From: Bryobacteraceae bacterium
GTDB lineage: Bacteria; Acidobacteriota; Terriglobia; Bryobacterales; Bryobacteraceae
Length of the DNA: 39,526 nucleotides
Reading direction: 5' to 3'
NCBI GenBank assembly: GCA_030041985.1
Contig: JASIAM010000011.1
Coordinates: forward strand, 1 to 39,526
Both the position numbers and the translations under genes were made by a program. Under the pieces are notes generated by a model. That model was not told where the DNA came from. It saw only the letters and a program-made list of their open reading frames with translations, and made no database searches. This document shows positions 1-8,146 of the stretch, one piece after another (the first letter of the stretch is position 1; each line of letters starts with the position of its first letter).

Positions 1-870
1 TATATTGAGCCCCCACAAGACCGCTCTGGTTTGAAAACTGCACTGGTAGCTGGCGCGCTAATCGCTTTGGTCGCCGCCAACATCTACCTCTACACGCAGC
101 TTGATCATGTTCGTACCGATTTGGCCACCACCCGGGGGACCCTTTCGGCTGAACTGGCCAACCTTCGCGATGCGTCCTCGGTGAGTGCCGCTTCTCAGAC
201 CAGGCACATCGAGAACTTGACGCAGGAACTGGCCACCGCGCGCGAGCAGGCACGCACGCTTTCGAGCCAAGCCAAGACGGAAGCTACCGCCCGCGCCGAG
301 CAACTCGCCAAGGAGCTGCAAGCCGCGCAGACCCGGTCGCAGCAACAGTTGAGCACAGAGATCAGCGGCGTCAAGCAGTCCGCGGACGCCAATGCCGCCA
401 CCCTGACTTCCAAGATTACCGATGTTTCCACCGATGTCGGCGGCGTGAAGACGCAGCTCACCTCGACTCAATCGGATCTGGAGAAAACCATCGCCCAACT
501 CAAGTCCGTGCAGGGCGACCTGGGAGTAACCAGTGGGCTGGTCGCTACCAACGGAACGGAGTTGGCTGCTTTGAAGCTGAAAGGCGAGCGCGACTACCTG
601 GATGTGAAGCTTGGCAAGACGAAGCAGCCGGTCCACTTCGCCGACATCACTCTTCTGCTCAAGAGGACCGACCCCAAGCACAACAAGTTCACCGTAGATG
701 TGATGGCCGACGACAGGCTGACCGAGAAGAAGGACAAAGAGATCGACGAGCCGGTGCAGTTCTATACCGCAAAGGGCGGCCGTACGCCATACGAGCTCGT
801 AATTAATAAGGTGGAAAAGGATCAGATCGTCGGCTATCTTTCGATGCCGAAAGACCGGGCGGCGCGTTAG
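1..870 (+). CDS. Membrane-anchored coiled-coil protein, 5' end probably outside the window
   Basis: The frame is open from base 1 to the stop at 868-870. A TTG at 31 could start it (279 aa), but no ribosome site precedes it and the frame continues upstream, so the gene probably begins outside the window. From the TTG, a basic pair is followed by one hydrophobic segment (residues about 4-21, rich in A, L, V), which looks like a signal anchor. Residues about 22-185 are low in hydrophobics and rich in A, Q, T, E and K in a coiled-coil pattern. The last 90 residues form a compact polar domain with many K, D and E and a predicted beta character. I do not recognise the family. A structural or envelope-spanning role is only inference. 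Confidence 0.7.
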   Translation, partial: YIEPPQDRSGLKTALVAGALIALVAANIYLYTQLDHVRTDLATTRGTLSAELANLRDASSVSAASQTRHIENLTQELATAREQARTLSSQAKTEATARAEQLAKELQAAQTRSQQQLSTEISGVKQSADANAATLTSKITDVSTDVGGVKTQLTSTQSDLEKTIAQLKSVQGDLGVTSGLVATNGTELAALKLKGERDYLDVKLGKTKQPVHFADITLLLKRTDPKHNKFTVDVMADDRLTEKKDKEIDEPVQFYTAKGGRTPYELVINKVEKDQIVGYLSMPKDRAAR

Positions 871-1027
871 CCGGTCCTCTGCGGCAGACCTCCCCGCCAA
901 GCCGTCGCAACTCCGGCGAAAGCGGCGGCTCCTGCATTAACGGAAGTTCGCAAATTTGGCTAGCCGGAACAGCGAAAGCTGGCCCGGAACCTAAAGGTTT
1001 CCCGCCCAACCGCCGATATAGCGATTG

Positions 1028-1312
1028 ATGGCGGACGATGAACTGGTAGTTCTCGAATTAATGTTGAACCGCTTCCGGCGTTTGATCACCGACTTGCGGC
1101 GCGGGGCGCTTTCCCGTAACGACTTTCAACCCTGGGAAGTGGAAATCCTGCTGGATGCCGCCGACTGCCAGTTGGATCGCCGCCGCCGCGCGGATATCCT
1201 TCGCCAGTACGAAAGGGCCGTGGAGAAGCAAATGGAACTCGGGCCTGGGCCGCCCATGAAACTCTCCGAGTTTCTCGCAATCCGCGCCCGGCGGGCCGAA
1301 AGAACTACTTGA
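1028..1312 (+). CDS. Small conserved-looking hypothetical protein
   Basis: This is a 94-residue protein from the ATG at 1028; a TTG sits three bases earlier, but ATG is the better start. It is helical and highly charged, with a central stretch (about residues 35-65) rich in D, R, L and E, including QPWEVEILLDAADC, and no membrane segment or signal. It overlaps the end of purN on the other strand by 8 bases, so the two genes converge. I do not recognise the family and assign no function. Codon use resembles its neighbours, and the clean start and convergent packing support it as a real gene. Confidence 0.6.
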   Translation: MADDELVVLELMLNRFRRLITDLRRGALSRNDFQPWEVEILLDAADCQLDRRRRADILRQYERAVEKQMELGPGPPMKLSEFLAIRARRAERTT

Positions 1313-1904
1313 GGACCACGCGCCGCCCTTCGATGCGATAGTCTCCCTGCAGAACGAGCCGGATCGCTTCCGAATAAATCCGATGCTCTTCCACCAGAAT
1401 GCGTGTGGAAAGCGTCGCGACCGTATCATCGTCGAATACCGGAACGGCTGCCTGTAGCAACACCGGTCCCGCATCCAGGTATTCGTCCACGAAGTGCACG
1501 GTACACCCGCTAAGTTTGACCCCGTAATCGAGAGCCTGCCGCTGCGCATCCAAACCGGGAAACGCCGGCAGCAGAGACGGATGGATGTTGAGAATCCGAT
1601 TCGCATACTCTCGCACAAATCCCGCGCTCAGCACGCGGGTATAACCGGCGAGACAGATCAGGTCCACTTCCTGCTGCCGTAGCGTCTGGATCAGCGTATG
1701 ATCATAAACCTCCCGGTCTAGGCCTTTGGAGGATATAGCTAAAGCTGGAATGCCGCGCTCCCGGGCTAGCGACAACCCGCGGGCCTCGGGCCGGTTGCTG
1801 ATGACAATGCCAATCGAGGCATCGAGTGATCCCTTGGCAATGTTTTCCGCAATCGCGTCGAAATTGGAGCCGCGGCCGGACAGCAGAATCGCTAACCGTT
1901 TCAT
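1305..1904 (-). CDS. purN: Phosphoribosylglycinamide formyltransferase PurN
   Basis: This 199-residue enzyme transfers a formyl group from 10-formyl-tetrahydrofolate to GAR, the third step of de novo purine synthesis in the cytosol. The N-terminal ILLSGRGSNFDAI is the GAR-binding glycine loop. The catalytic triad falls exactly where the E. coli enzyme has it: N106 and H108 in NIHPSLLPAFPG and D144 in EYLDAGPVLLQ. Length matches the family. Its ATG at 1902-1904 overlaps the end of purM by 4 bases (ATGA), so the two are translationally coupled in the order purM-purN, as in many bacteria. Identification is secure. Confidence 0.97.
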   Translation of the reverse strand: MKRLAILLSGRGSNFDAIAENIAKGSLDASIGIVISNRPEARGLSLARERGIPALAISSKGLDREVYDHTLIQTLRQQEVDLICLAGYTRVLSAGFVREYANRILNIHPSLLPAFPGLDAQRQALDYGVKLSGCTVHFVDEYLDAGPVLLQAAVPVFDDDTVATLSTRILVEEHRIYSEAIRLVLQGDYRIEGRRVVLK

Positions 1905-2944
1905 TGATACTCTACTCGCGGCCGGCCACGGCGGTGGCCGATCACCGCGCCGATACGGAAAGGAGACTCACCCACCCGGCGAAGCAAACCCTCCGCTTTG
2001 CTGGCGGAGCGCCTGGCCACGGCGAAGATCATTCCCACCCCTAAATTGAACGTGCGCCGGTAGTCGTCCACCGGAATGTTCCCGAGGCGGCGCAGCACCT
2101 CGAAGAGCGGTGGAATCTTCCAGCACCCGGTCTCGATCACGGCAGCTAGTCCACCGGGCAACATGCGGGGCGTGTTATCCGTAATGCCGCCTCCCGTAAT
2201 GTGAGCCGCGCCGCGCAAGAGTCCTGCTGCCACCAGTGCCCTGATCGGTTTCAGATAGCTGCGATGAACCGCGAGCAGGGCATCGCCTAAGCTGGATCCG
2301 ATTTCGGGTAAGCGTGTTGCGGGGGTATGGCCCGCCTGCTCGAACAGCAGCCGCCGCGCCAGCGAGTAGCCATTGGTGTGAAGGCCGGTAGATGGCAGCG
2401 CTAGCAAAACGTCACCCTTGCGGATCGAACTGCCGGTGAGCAATTTCCCTTGTTCGGCCGCTCCCACGATGAAACCGGCCAGGTCGTACTCGCCGGAAGC
2501 GTACATTCCCGGCATTTCTGCGGTTTCGCCTCCAATCAGAGCGCACCCATTCTGTTTGCAGCCCCGTGCGATGCCCGATACCACCGCAGCAGTCACCGGC
2601 GCATCCAATTTACCGGCGGCGAAATAATCGAGGAAAAAAAGCGGCTGCGCGCCTTGCACCGCGATATCGTTGACGCAATGATTCACCAGGTCCTCGCCAA
2701 TGGTGTCGTGACGCCCTGTGAGGAAGGCGAGCTTCAGCTTGGTGCCTACCCCATCGGCGGAACTCACCAGAACAGGCCGCCGCATCCCTCGCAAACGGTA
2801 TGCCGCGCCGAAACTTCCGATATCCGTCAGCACTCCGCGGGTGAAGGTCCCGCGCGCCAATCGTTTGATAGAGGATACGGCCCGGCCGGCCTCATCGATA
2901 TCCACACCCGCATCGCGGTAGCGGACCTGCCTGTGCGTAGACAA
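1901..2944 (-). CDS. purM: Phosphoribosylformylglycinamidine cyclo-ligase PurM (AIR synthetase)
   Basis: This 347-residue enzyme closes the imidazole ring of FGAM with ATP to give AIR in purine synthesis. Family landmarks are present in order: YRDAGVDID near residue 9, SADGVGTKLKLA near 62, GGETAEMPGMY near 138 and LPSTGLHTNGYSLAR near 183. The start is TTG at 2942-2944; no ATG or GTG lies between it and the first conserved block. The gene is divergent from thiL with only 10-43 bases between starts, depending on the thiL start, so their promoters must overlap. purN follows with a 4-base overlap. Confidence 0.97.
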   Translation of the reverse strand: MSTHRQVRYRDAGVDIDEAGRAVSSIKRLARGTFTRGVLTDIGSFGAAYRLRGMRRPVLVSSADGVGTKLKLAFLTGRHDTIGEDLVNHCVNDIAVQGAQPLFFLDYFAAGKLDAPVTAAVVSGIARGCKQNGCALIGGETAEMPGMYASGEYDLAGFIVGAAEQGKLLTGSSIRKGDVLLALPSTGLHTNGYSLARRLLFEQAGHTPATRLPEIGSSLGDALLAVHRSYLKPIRALVAAGLLRGAAHITGGGITDNTPRMLPGGLAAVIETGCWKIPPLFEVLRRLGNIPVDDYRRTFNLGVGMIFAVARRSASKAEGLLRRVGESPFRIGAVIGHRRGRPRVEYQ

Positions 2945-2987
2945 ATCTCAGTATATGATGCCGCAATCCCGATCACTGGCCCGTGTT

Positions 2988-3932
2988 ATGATTCCGGTTC
3001 GCGTGAACGGCGAGGACGAACTGATCGCACGCATTTCTCGAAGGGCGGGACGTTTGGCTCATGGCCTGGTGTTGGGGATCGGGGACGACTGTGCCGTCTT
3101 CCGGCCTCAGGGCAGGGAAGATCTGCTGTTCACTACGGACCTGCTGATCGAAGACGTCCACTTTCGCCGCCAGACCCACAGCGCCGCTGATGTGGGCTGG
3201 AAAGCCCTGGCGCGAGGGCTGAGCGATGTTGCCGCTATGGGCGGTGAGCCGCGCTTCTTCGTGCTCTCTCTGGCGTTAGCCAGTTGGGTTGACCAGCGCT
3301 GGGTGAATGGCTTTTACCGTGGTTTGCTCGATCTCGCGCGCCGTGCGGGCGTGACTTTGGCCGGTGGCGATATGGCGCAGGGCGAAAAACTTGTGTGCGA
3401 TGTGATGGTGTGTGGCGCAGCGCCTCGCGGACGTTGGCTGCCGCGGAGCGGAGCGCGTCCTGGAGATGGCATCTACGTATCTGGGCTATTGGGGGGCTCG
3501 GCGTTGGGTCTGACACGCGGCCCTGCCGGACCGCCTGCGGCGTGGAGGCAGCACGTGCGTCCGCAGCCGCGTCTGGCCCTCGGATCTTTCCTCCGAGAGC
3601 GCCTGGCTGCCACCGCTGCCATGGATCTCAGTGACGGACTTTCCACTGATCTGTGGCGGCTCTGCCGGGCATCGAAGGTAAGCGCGACCATCGAAGCGCC
3701 CCCGCGGTTCCCGGGCGCCACGTTAGAACAGGCGCTCCATGGCGGAGAGGACTACGAACTGCTCTTCACTGTGCCACCAAAGACTAGCGTTCCCCTACGC
3801 TGGAAAGGAGTGCCGCTGACGCGAATCGGCGTGGTTCGGAAGCGAGCCCGGGCGGTGGTGCTGCTCGGTGGAGAGCCGCTAGAGCGTTTGGGTTACGACC
3901 ATTTCCGTCGCGCGGGTAGAATGAAGCTTTGA
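2988..3932 (+). CDS. thiL: Thiamine-monophosphate kinase ThiL
   Basis: ThiL phosphorylates thiamine monophosphate to the active diphosphate cofactor using ATP and Mg. It belongs to the same fold family as PurM next door. Visible motifs are GEDELIARI near the N terminus, the Mg-binding GIGDDCAVF, TTDLLIEDVHF, ARGLSDVAAMGG, LAGGDM and the C-terminal DLSDGLSTDLWRL. I chose ATG 2988 because it puts about 30 residues before GIGDD, close to the E. coli enzyme. ATG 2955 is also open and adds 11 residues without homology-like features. The stop overlaps the TTG start of the following PfkB kinase (TTGA), which indicates a two-gene operon. Confidence 0.95.
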   Translation: MIPVRVNGEDELIARISRRAGRLAHGLVLGIGDDCAVFRPQGREDLLFTTDLLIEDVHFRRQTHSAADVGWKALARGLSDVAAMGGEPRFFVLSLALASWVDQRWVNGFYRGLLDLARRAGVTLAGGDMAQGEKLVCDVMVCGAAPRGRWLPRSGARPGDGIYVSGLLGGSALGLTRGPAGPPAAWRQHVRPQPRLALGSFLRERLAATAAMDLSDGLSTDLWRLCRASKVSATIEAPPRFPGATLEQALHGGEDYELLFTVPPKTSVPLRWKGVPLTRIGVVRKRARAVVLLGGEPLERLGYDHFRRAGRMKL

Positions 3933-4861
3933 TTGTCACTGTTACGATTAACCCGGCGATTGACCGGATCATCAGCGTGGATCGGCTGGCTTTTGAAGAC
4001 CGCGCGTATATCAATTCCACCCGGGAATCCGCAGGCGGGCGAGGCATTAATGCTTCCTGCGTGATCCATTCCTTCGGCGGCGAGACGCTGGCCGTTGTCA
4101 CCTCCGGCGGTCCCACCGGAAAACGCCTGGCGAAATACCTGGAACATTATGGTTTTCCGGCGTCGCTGGTGCCCATCCGGAACTCCATACGCACCAATTT
4201 GACGATTACCGACAAACAGGGGCTAACGGTAAATCTGAACGAAGCCGGCCCCGAGCTGAGCGCGGCCGAAGTGGCGCGTTTCGAGCGGGTACTGCGCAGC
4301 AAGCTCGAAGGAGCGGCGTGGCTGATGCTGTGCGGCAGTTTGCCGCAAGGCGTCCCTCCAGCCTCTTTCTACGCCAAGTTGATTGCGCTCGCGCGGCGCA
4401 AAAACGTCAAAACGCTGCTCCATACCGGCGGGGATGCATTGAGTCACGGCATCGAGGCGCGGCCTACGGTGGTGACGCCCAACCAACATGAAGCGGAGCG
4501 TCTTCTGGGACGCATGTTGCTGACGCGTACTCACTTTTTGGAGGCGGCGGAGCGTATCCGCGGTATGGGGCCCGAATCGGTGGTGCTTTCTCTGGGCAGC
4601 CGCGGCGCTGTGGGAGCGTTCGCCGAAGGCCTGGTGGAAGCTGTGCCGCCGCCCATCGACGCAGTATCACCCATCGGTTCCGGCGATGCTCTGGCCGCCG
4701 CGTACACCTGGGCGCTGGCGCGCGGCGCTACCTGCACAGACGCTCTCCGCTGGGGTGTTGCCGCAGGAACGGCTTCCGCGCGCCTCGCGGGTATGCAGTT
4801 TGCCACTTTGGCTCAGACGACCCAGATCTATAATCAAGTCGAAGTGCGGATCCCTGATTAG
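3929..4861 (+). CDS. PfkB-family sugar kinase, 1-phosphofructokinase/tagatose-6-phosphate kinase type
   Basis: This 310-residue ribokinase-fold kinase begins MIVTVTINPAID, the typical opening of FruK/LacC-type hexose-phosphate kinases. The sugar-binding block is GGRGIN at 36-41, with Arg where the family usually has Lys (GGKG). The anion-hole and catalytic block IGSGDALAAAY spans about 249-259, with D253 as the likely catalytic base. GSLPQGVP lies near 137. The start is TTG 3929-3931, overlapping the thiL stop. The substrate (fructose-1-phosphate, fructose-6-phosphate or tagatose-6-phosphate) cannot be settled from sequence alone, and no phosphotransferase-system gene is nearby to support a FruK role. 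Confidence 0.88.
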   Translation: MIVTVTINPAIDRIISVDRLAFEDRAYINSTRESAGGRGINASCVIHSFGGETLAVVTSGGPTGKRLAKYLEHYGFPASLVPIRNSIRTNLTITDKQGLTVNLNEAGPELSAAEVARFERVLRSKLEGAAWLMLCGSLPQGVPPASFYAKLIALARRKNVKTLLHTGGDALSHGIEARPTVVTPNQHEAERLLGRMLLTRTHFLEAAERIRGMGPESVVLSLGSRGAVGAFAEGLVEAVPPPIDAVSPIGSGDALAAAYTWALARGATCTDALRWGVAAGTASARLAGMQFATLAQTTQIYNQVEVRIPD

Positions 4862-4869
4862 GCCGGCGG

Positions 4870-6318
4870 CTATCCCAGCAACCGCAGGCACACCAGGTGG
4901 CCGATTGCTCTGACGACCTGATGCGGCCGGCGGGATTGGAAAAGATTCCGGTACGTCTCCCGGTCCACCACATACACCCGCGGAGCCGGTTCGGACAGCG
5001 AGGCTCGTAGCTGTTCCGGGGTCAGCAGAATGTCCAGATACCGGTCCCCGTACCACAAAAGCTGATTGGTCTCATCGAAACGCGGCTGGCCGGCATCGTA
5101 GAATGCGATCCGCGATCCTTCCGGGGTGGCCAGCGTAGCCGCCTGGGCGATCGGCCGGATTTCCGCGGCCTGAGCGGTCTTGCGCGGGAACACCGTGATC
5201 GCTACCGAGGCGATCGCCCCCACCGCCGCCAGTACTCGCAGGCCCTTCCATATGTAGGCCGGCGGCACAAGCCGTTCGAGTCCGATTGCCGACAGGATCG
5301 CAAAGGCCGGGTAAGCGGGCAGCATGTACCGCAAAACGCGGCTCTTGGCAGCCGCACACAGCACAAACACCACGGCGATCCAAATCAATAGCAACCGCAG
5401 GCCGCGCACCCCGGTCATTGATTTCTGCCGGATCGCCGTAACCAGGCCCGCCACCAAAAATGGCAGCCACGGCCAATACGACTTCGTAATCATCCAAAGG
5501 TACTCTGGCGCGCCCGTGTAGCGCCGCCATGCTGGGGACAGTTCGCCAAACGCCTCCCGGTCGAGCCATGCCATGTGCACCGGCAAGAACCCCGTGCCGT
5601 GCAGGGAAAACTGGGTTGCGTACCAGGCCACCGCCGGGACAAATGCGAGCGCGGTGGCAGCCGCAGCGAAGCCGAACGGAGGCTTGCGCCGGTTCACGGC
5701 CGCATCGATGACGAAGGCCAGCGGGAGAGCGATTCCCATCAATCCGCGCGTGATTTGCGCCAATCCCGCGCACAGTCCGGCCAGCAAATACCATCGTGGA
5801 TTTTCTTCCCCCAAAAGCCATCCGCACAAAGAGGCCAGGCACAGGAACGTGAACGGCACGTCCGTCATTCCGCGCGCCGCGTACTTTAAGAAATAAAGAC
5901 TGCCGCACATGACGGCCATCGCCAGCACCGCCGTGCGCTCCCCCAACATCTGCCGCGCCAACCAGAAGACCAGCAGAATGATGGCCCATCCACACACCGC
6001 CGAAGGGAGCCGGTCAACGGCATCCGAGAAGCCGAACACCTTGAAAAGGGCCGCTTCCACCCACACAAACAGCGGCGGATGCTCCAGGGCCGCGTAGCCG
6101 TTGGCGGAAACGTCCCACCACTTTCCCGTCAGCACCGTCTCTTTGGCCATCTCGGCATAATGAGCATCGTCATACCCCGCCAGATCCCCCGTACGCAAGG
6201 GCGCCAAAAGAAGAACCGCGGAGACGGCCGCGAGCCACCAAAAATAAAACCGGGACCTCCCGTGGTCCTGGAAGGCCTCAGCCTCACCCGTCGAGCCTAA
6301 TAGAATGCGATAGCCCAA
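4870..6318 (-). CDS. Integral-membrane glycosyltransferase, GT39/ArnT-like
   Basis: This multi-pass protein of about 482 residues is related to protein mannosyltransferases and ArnT. These enzymes move a sugar from a polyprenyl-phosphate donor to lipid or protein on the outer face of the membrane. After the first membrane segment (FYFWWLAAVSAVLLLAPL) comes a periplasmic loop with the acidic pair in GDLAGYDDAHYAEMA, the usual catalytic/metal site. About ten further hydrophobic segments and a C-terminal soluble domain follow. I chose TTG 6316-6318. The only other start, GTG at 6420, would run 100 bases into the divergent sulfatase gene and adds a segment with no family features. The gene converges on the PfkB kinase gene with 8 bases between stops. 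Confidence 0.85.
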   Translation of the reverse strand: MGYRILLGSTGEAEAFQDHGRSRFYFWWLAAVSAVLLLAPLRTGDLAGYDDAHYAEMAKETVLTGKWWDVSANGYAALEHPPLFVWVEAALFKVFGFSDAVDRLPSAVCGWAIILLVFWLARQMLGERTAVLAMAVMCGSLYFLKYAARGMTDVPFTFLCLASLCGWLLGEENPRWYLLAGLCAGLAQITRGLMGIALPLAFVIDAAVNRRKPPFGFAAAATALAFVPAVAWYATQFSLHGTGFLPVHMAWLDREAFGELSPAWRRYTGAPEYLWMITKSYWPWLPFLVAGLVTAIRQKSMTGVRGLRLLLIWIAVVFVLCAAAKSRVLRYMLPAYPAFAILSAIGLERLVPPAYIWKGLRVLAAVGAIASVAITVFPRKTAQAAEIRPIAQAATLATPEGSRIAFYDAGQPRFDETNQLLWYGDRYLDILLTPEQLRASLSEPAPRVYVVDRETYRNLFQSRRPHQVVRAIGHLVCLRLLG

Positions 6319-6320
6319 TT

Positions 6321-8141
6321 GTGAAGAAACGCAGCCATGTCCCCTCGCGTTACACCCATATTGAGGAAATAGTGCTTCGAGGACGTTTGGTAATTGGCTT
6401 GCTCGCCCTGGCGGCGCCACAGCTCTCCCCCGCTGAAACGGATGCTCCCGTAATCCTCATTTCGATCGACACTCTGCGCGCCGATCACTTGAGCAGCTAC
6501 GGTGGAAAGCTTCCCACCCCCAACATCGACTCCTTTGCCGAAGGAGGCACACTCTTCACCGCCATCGATTCGCAAATCCCGCTGACACTGCCTTCTCACA
6601 CTACGCTATTCACCTCCACGTACCCCTTCGCCAACGGGGTCGAAGAAAATGGTGAACGGGTTCCCTCCGGCTTGCTTACTTTGGCGGCCGTTCTGCACGC
6701 TCACGGTTACCAAACCGGCGCATTCGTCGGCAGTATCCTTTTACATCGCCGGTTGGGACTCGACCAAGGTTTCGACGTTTACGATAGCCCTTTTCAATTC
6801 ACTCCGTCCTCGCCCAACACCGCGGAGAATGTAGTCACTGCGAACCCATACGCTTTGCGCGTGCGCCGCGATGGAGCGCTGGTATTGCGCGCGGCGCGCC
6901 AGTTCCTCGAGATGCACCACGGCCAGAAAGTCTTCCTCTTCCTCCATCTGTTCGATCTGCATGCGCCCTATGCGCACGCGGCTGGATTGCATACAGCGAA
7001 CACAGGGGCGCTGCCCGAGTCCGCCGGTTACAATGCCGAACTGGCTTATGTGGACCAGTTGTTGGGACGCTTCCGGCAGTCGCTCGTGGCCGGCGGCTGG
7101 TGGGACCGCTCGCTCACCGTGCTGCTCTCCGATCATGGTGAAAGCCTGGGGGAGCACGGCGAATCGAGCCACGGCTACTTCATCTATCAGAGTACTTTAT
7201 GGGTGCCGCTCATGATCCACTGGCCCCGCCAGGATTCCGCGCCTCCTCTGCCCGCGCGCGCCGGCCAGCCCGGCGGGCTGATAGACGTAGCTCCCACGAT
7301 CCTGCAGTATCTGGGCATCGCCCGCCCGCCCGCGTTCGCGGGTGAAAGCCTCCTGGGCGCTTCGGCACACCCTGTCTTGAGCGAAAGCGTGTACGCCCGC
7401 GATGCTTTTAGCTGGGCGCCTCTGCGCAGCGCGCGGGATGGTTTCTACCAGTTCATCGATGCTCCCAAGCCGGAACTCTACGACCTCCGAAACGATCCGC
7501 GCCAGCAAAATAACGTAATCGCCGGCCATGCCTCAGATGCGGCCAGGCTGCGGACCGAACTCGCCAGCCGTGTGACAGTTGCGACACCGGCAACCGCTGC
7601 GAACGTACGCAGGAGTACACTGGAATCTTTGGGATATCTGGGTTCAGCCGCTCCGCGTGGCGCCGGTCTCCAGGCGCCCGACCCCAAGGATCGCCTGCGT
7701 GAATACAACCTGTTTGAAAGCGATCTGGCTACTCTTTATGATGGACGGCCGGCTATTGCTGCGGCTGCCTTCCGTAAGCTGATTACTCAGGACCCCGCCA
7801 ACACCATGGCGCGCTACTATCTCGGCGAAGCTTATGTGCGGTCCGGCCAGCCGGAAGAAGCCATTCGCCAATGGAGCGCCGCCGTCAAACGCGATCCGCA
7901 ATATCAGCCTCTGTACCTGGCATTGGGCGAAGTTTGGCTCGCGCGGCGCGATTACGATAGGGCGCGCACTTTCTTTCTCCAAGCGGCCACGCTGGCGCCT
8001 TCCGACCCGGACGCTGTCCGCGGAGTTGCCCTGGCCGAAGATCGCCTGGGCCTCGGCCAGCAAGCCCGCGAGCATTGGACAAAGGCCTGCCAACTCGATC
8101 CTGAGTTCGCCGAATGCCGGAGCAAGTCAGGAAAGAACTAA
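6321..8141 (+). CDS. Sulfatase/alkaline-phosphatase-superfamily protein with C-terminal TPR repeats
   Basis: This is a 606-residue exported protein from GTG 6321; GTG 6372 is an alternative that leaves a more compact signal peptide (VLRGRLVIGLLALAAPQLSPAET). The metal site begins ILISIDTLRADH (D50), with SDHGESLGEHGE and SSHGYF further on. Where true sulfatases carry the C/S-x-P-S-R formylglycine signature, this protein has T89-L-P-S-H, so the nucleophile should be threonine, as in nucleotide pyrophosphatases and phosphotransferases of the superfamily. About residues 490-600 hold three TPR units (GEAYVRSGQPEEAIRQW and others). It lies in one run with the downstream glycosyltransferase, 5 bases away, which suggests surface-polymer modification. 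Confidence 0.88.
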   Translation: MKKRSHVPSRYTHIEEIVLRGRLVIGLLALAAPQLSPAETDAPVILISIDTLRADHLSSYGGKLPTPNIDSFAEGGTLFTAIDSQIPLTLPSHTTLFTSTYPFANGVEENGERVPSGLLTLAAVLHAHGYQTGAFVGSILLHRRLGLDQGFDVYDSPFQFTPSSPNTAENVVTANPYALRVRRDGALVLRAARQFLEMHHGQKVFLFLHLFDLHAPYAHAAGLHTANTGALPESAGYNAELAYVDQLLGRFRQSLVAGGWWDRSLTVLLSDHGESLGEHGESSHGYFIYQSTLWVPLMIHWPRQDSAPPLPARAGQPGGLIDVAPTILQYLGIARPPAFAGESLLGASAHPVLSESVYARDAFSWAPLRSARDGFYQFIDAPKPELYDLRNDPRQQNNVIAGHASDAARLRTELASRVTVATPATAANVRRSTLESLGYLGSAAPRGAGLQAPDPKDRLREYNLFESDLATLYDGRPAIAAAAFRKLITQDPANTMARYYLGEAYVRSGQPEEAIRQWSAAVKRDPQYQPLYLALGEVWLARRDYDRARTFFLQAATLAPSDPDAVRGVALAEDRLGLGQQAREHWTKACQLDPEFAECRSKSGKN

Positions 8142-8146
8142 CGCCT

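Noticed and set aside
5072-5995. Long minus-strand open frame (307 codons)
   Set aside because: It lies inside the GT39 gene in another frame on the same strand, is rich in G, R and A without family motifs, and is a by-product of high GC.
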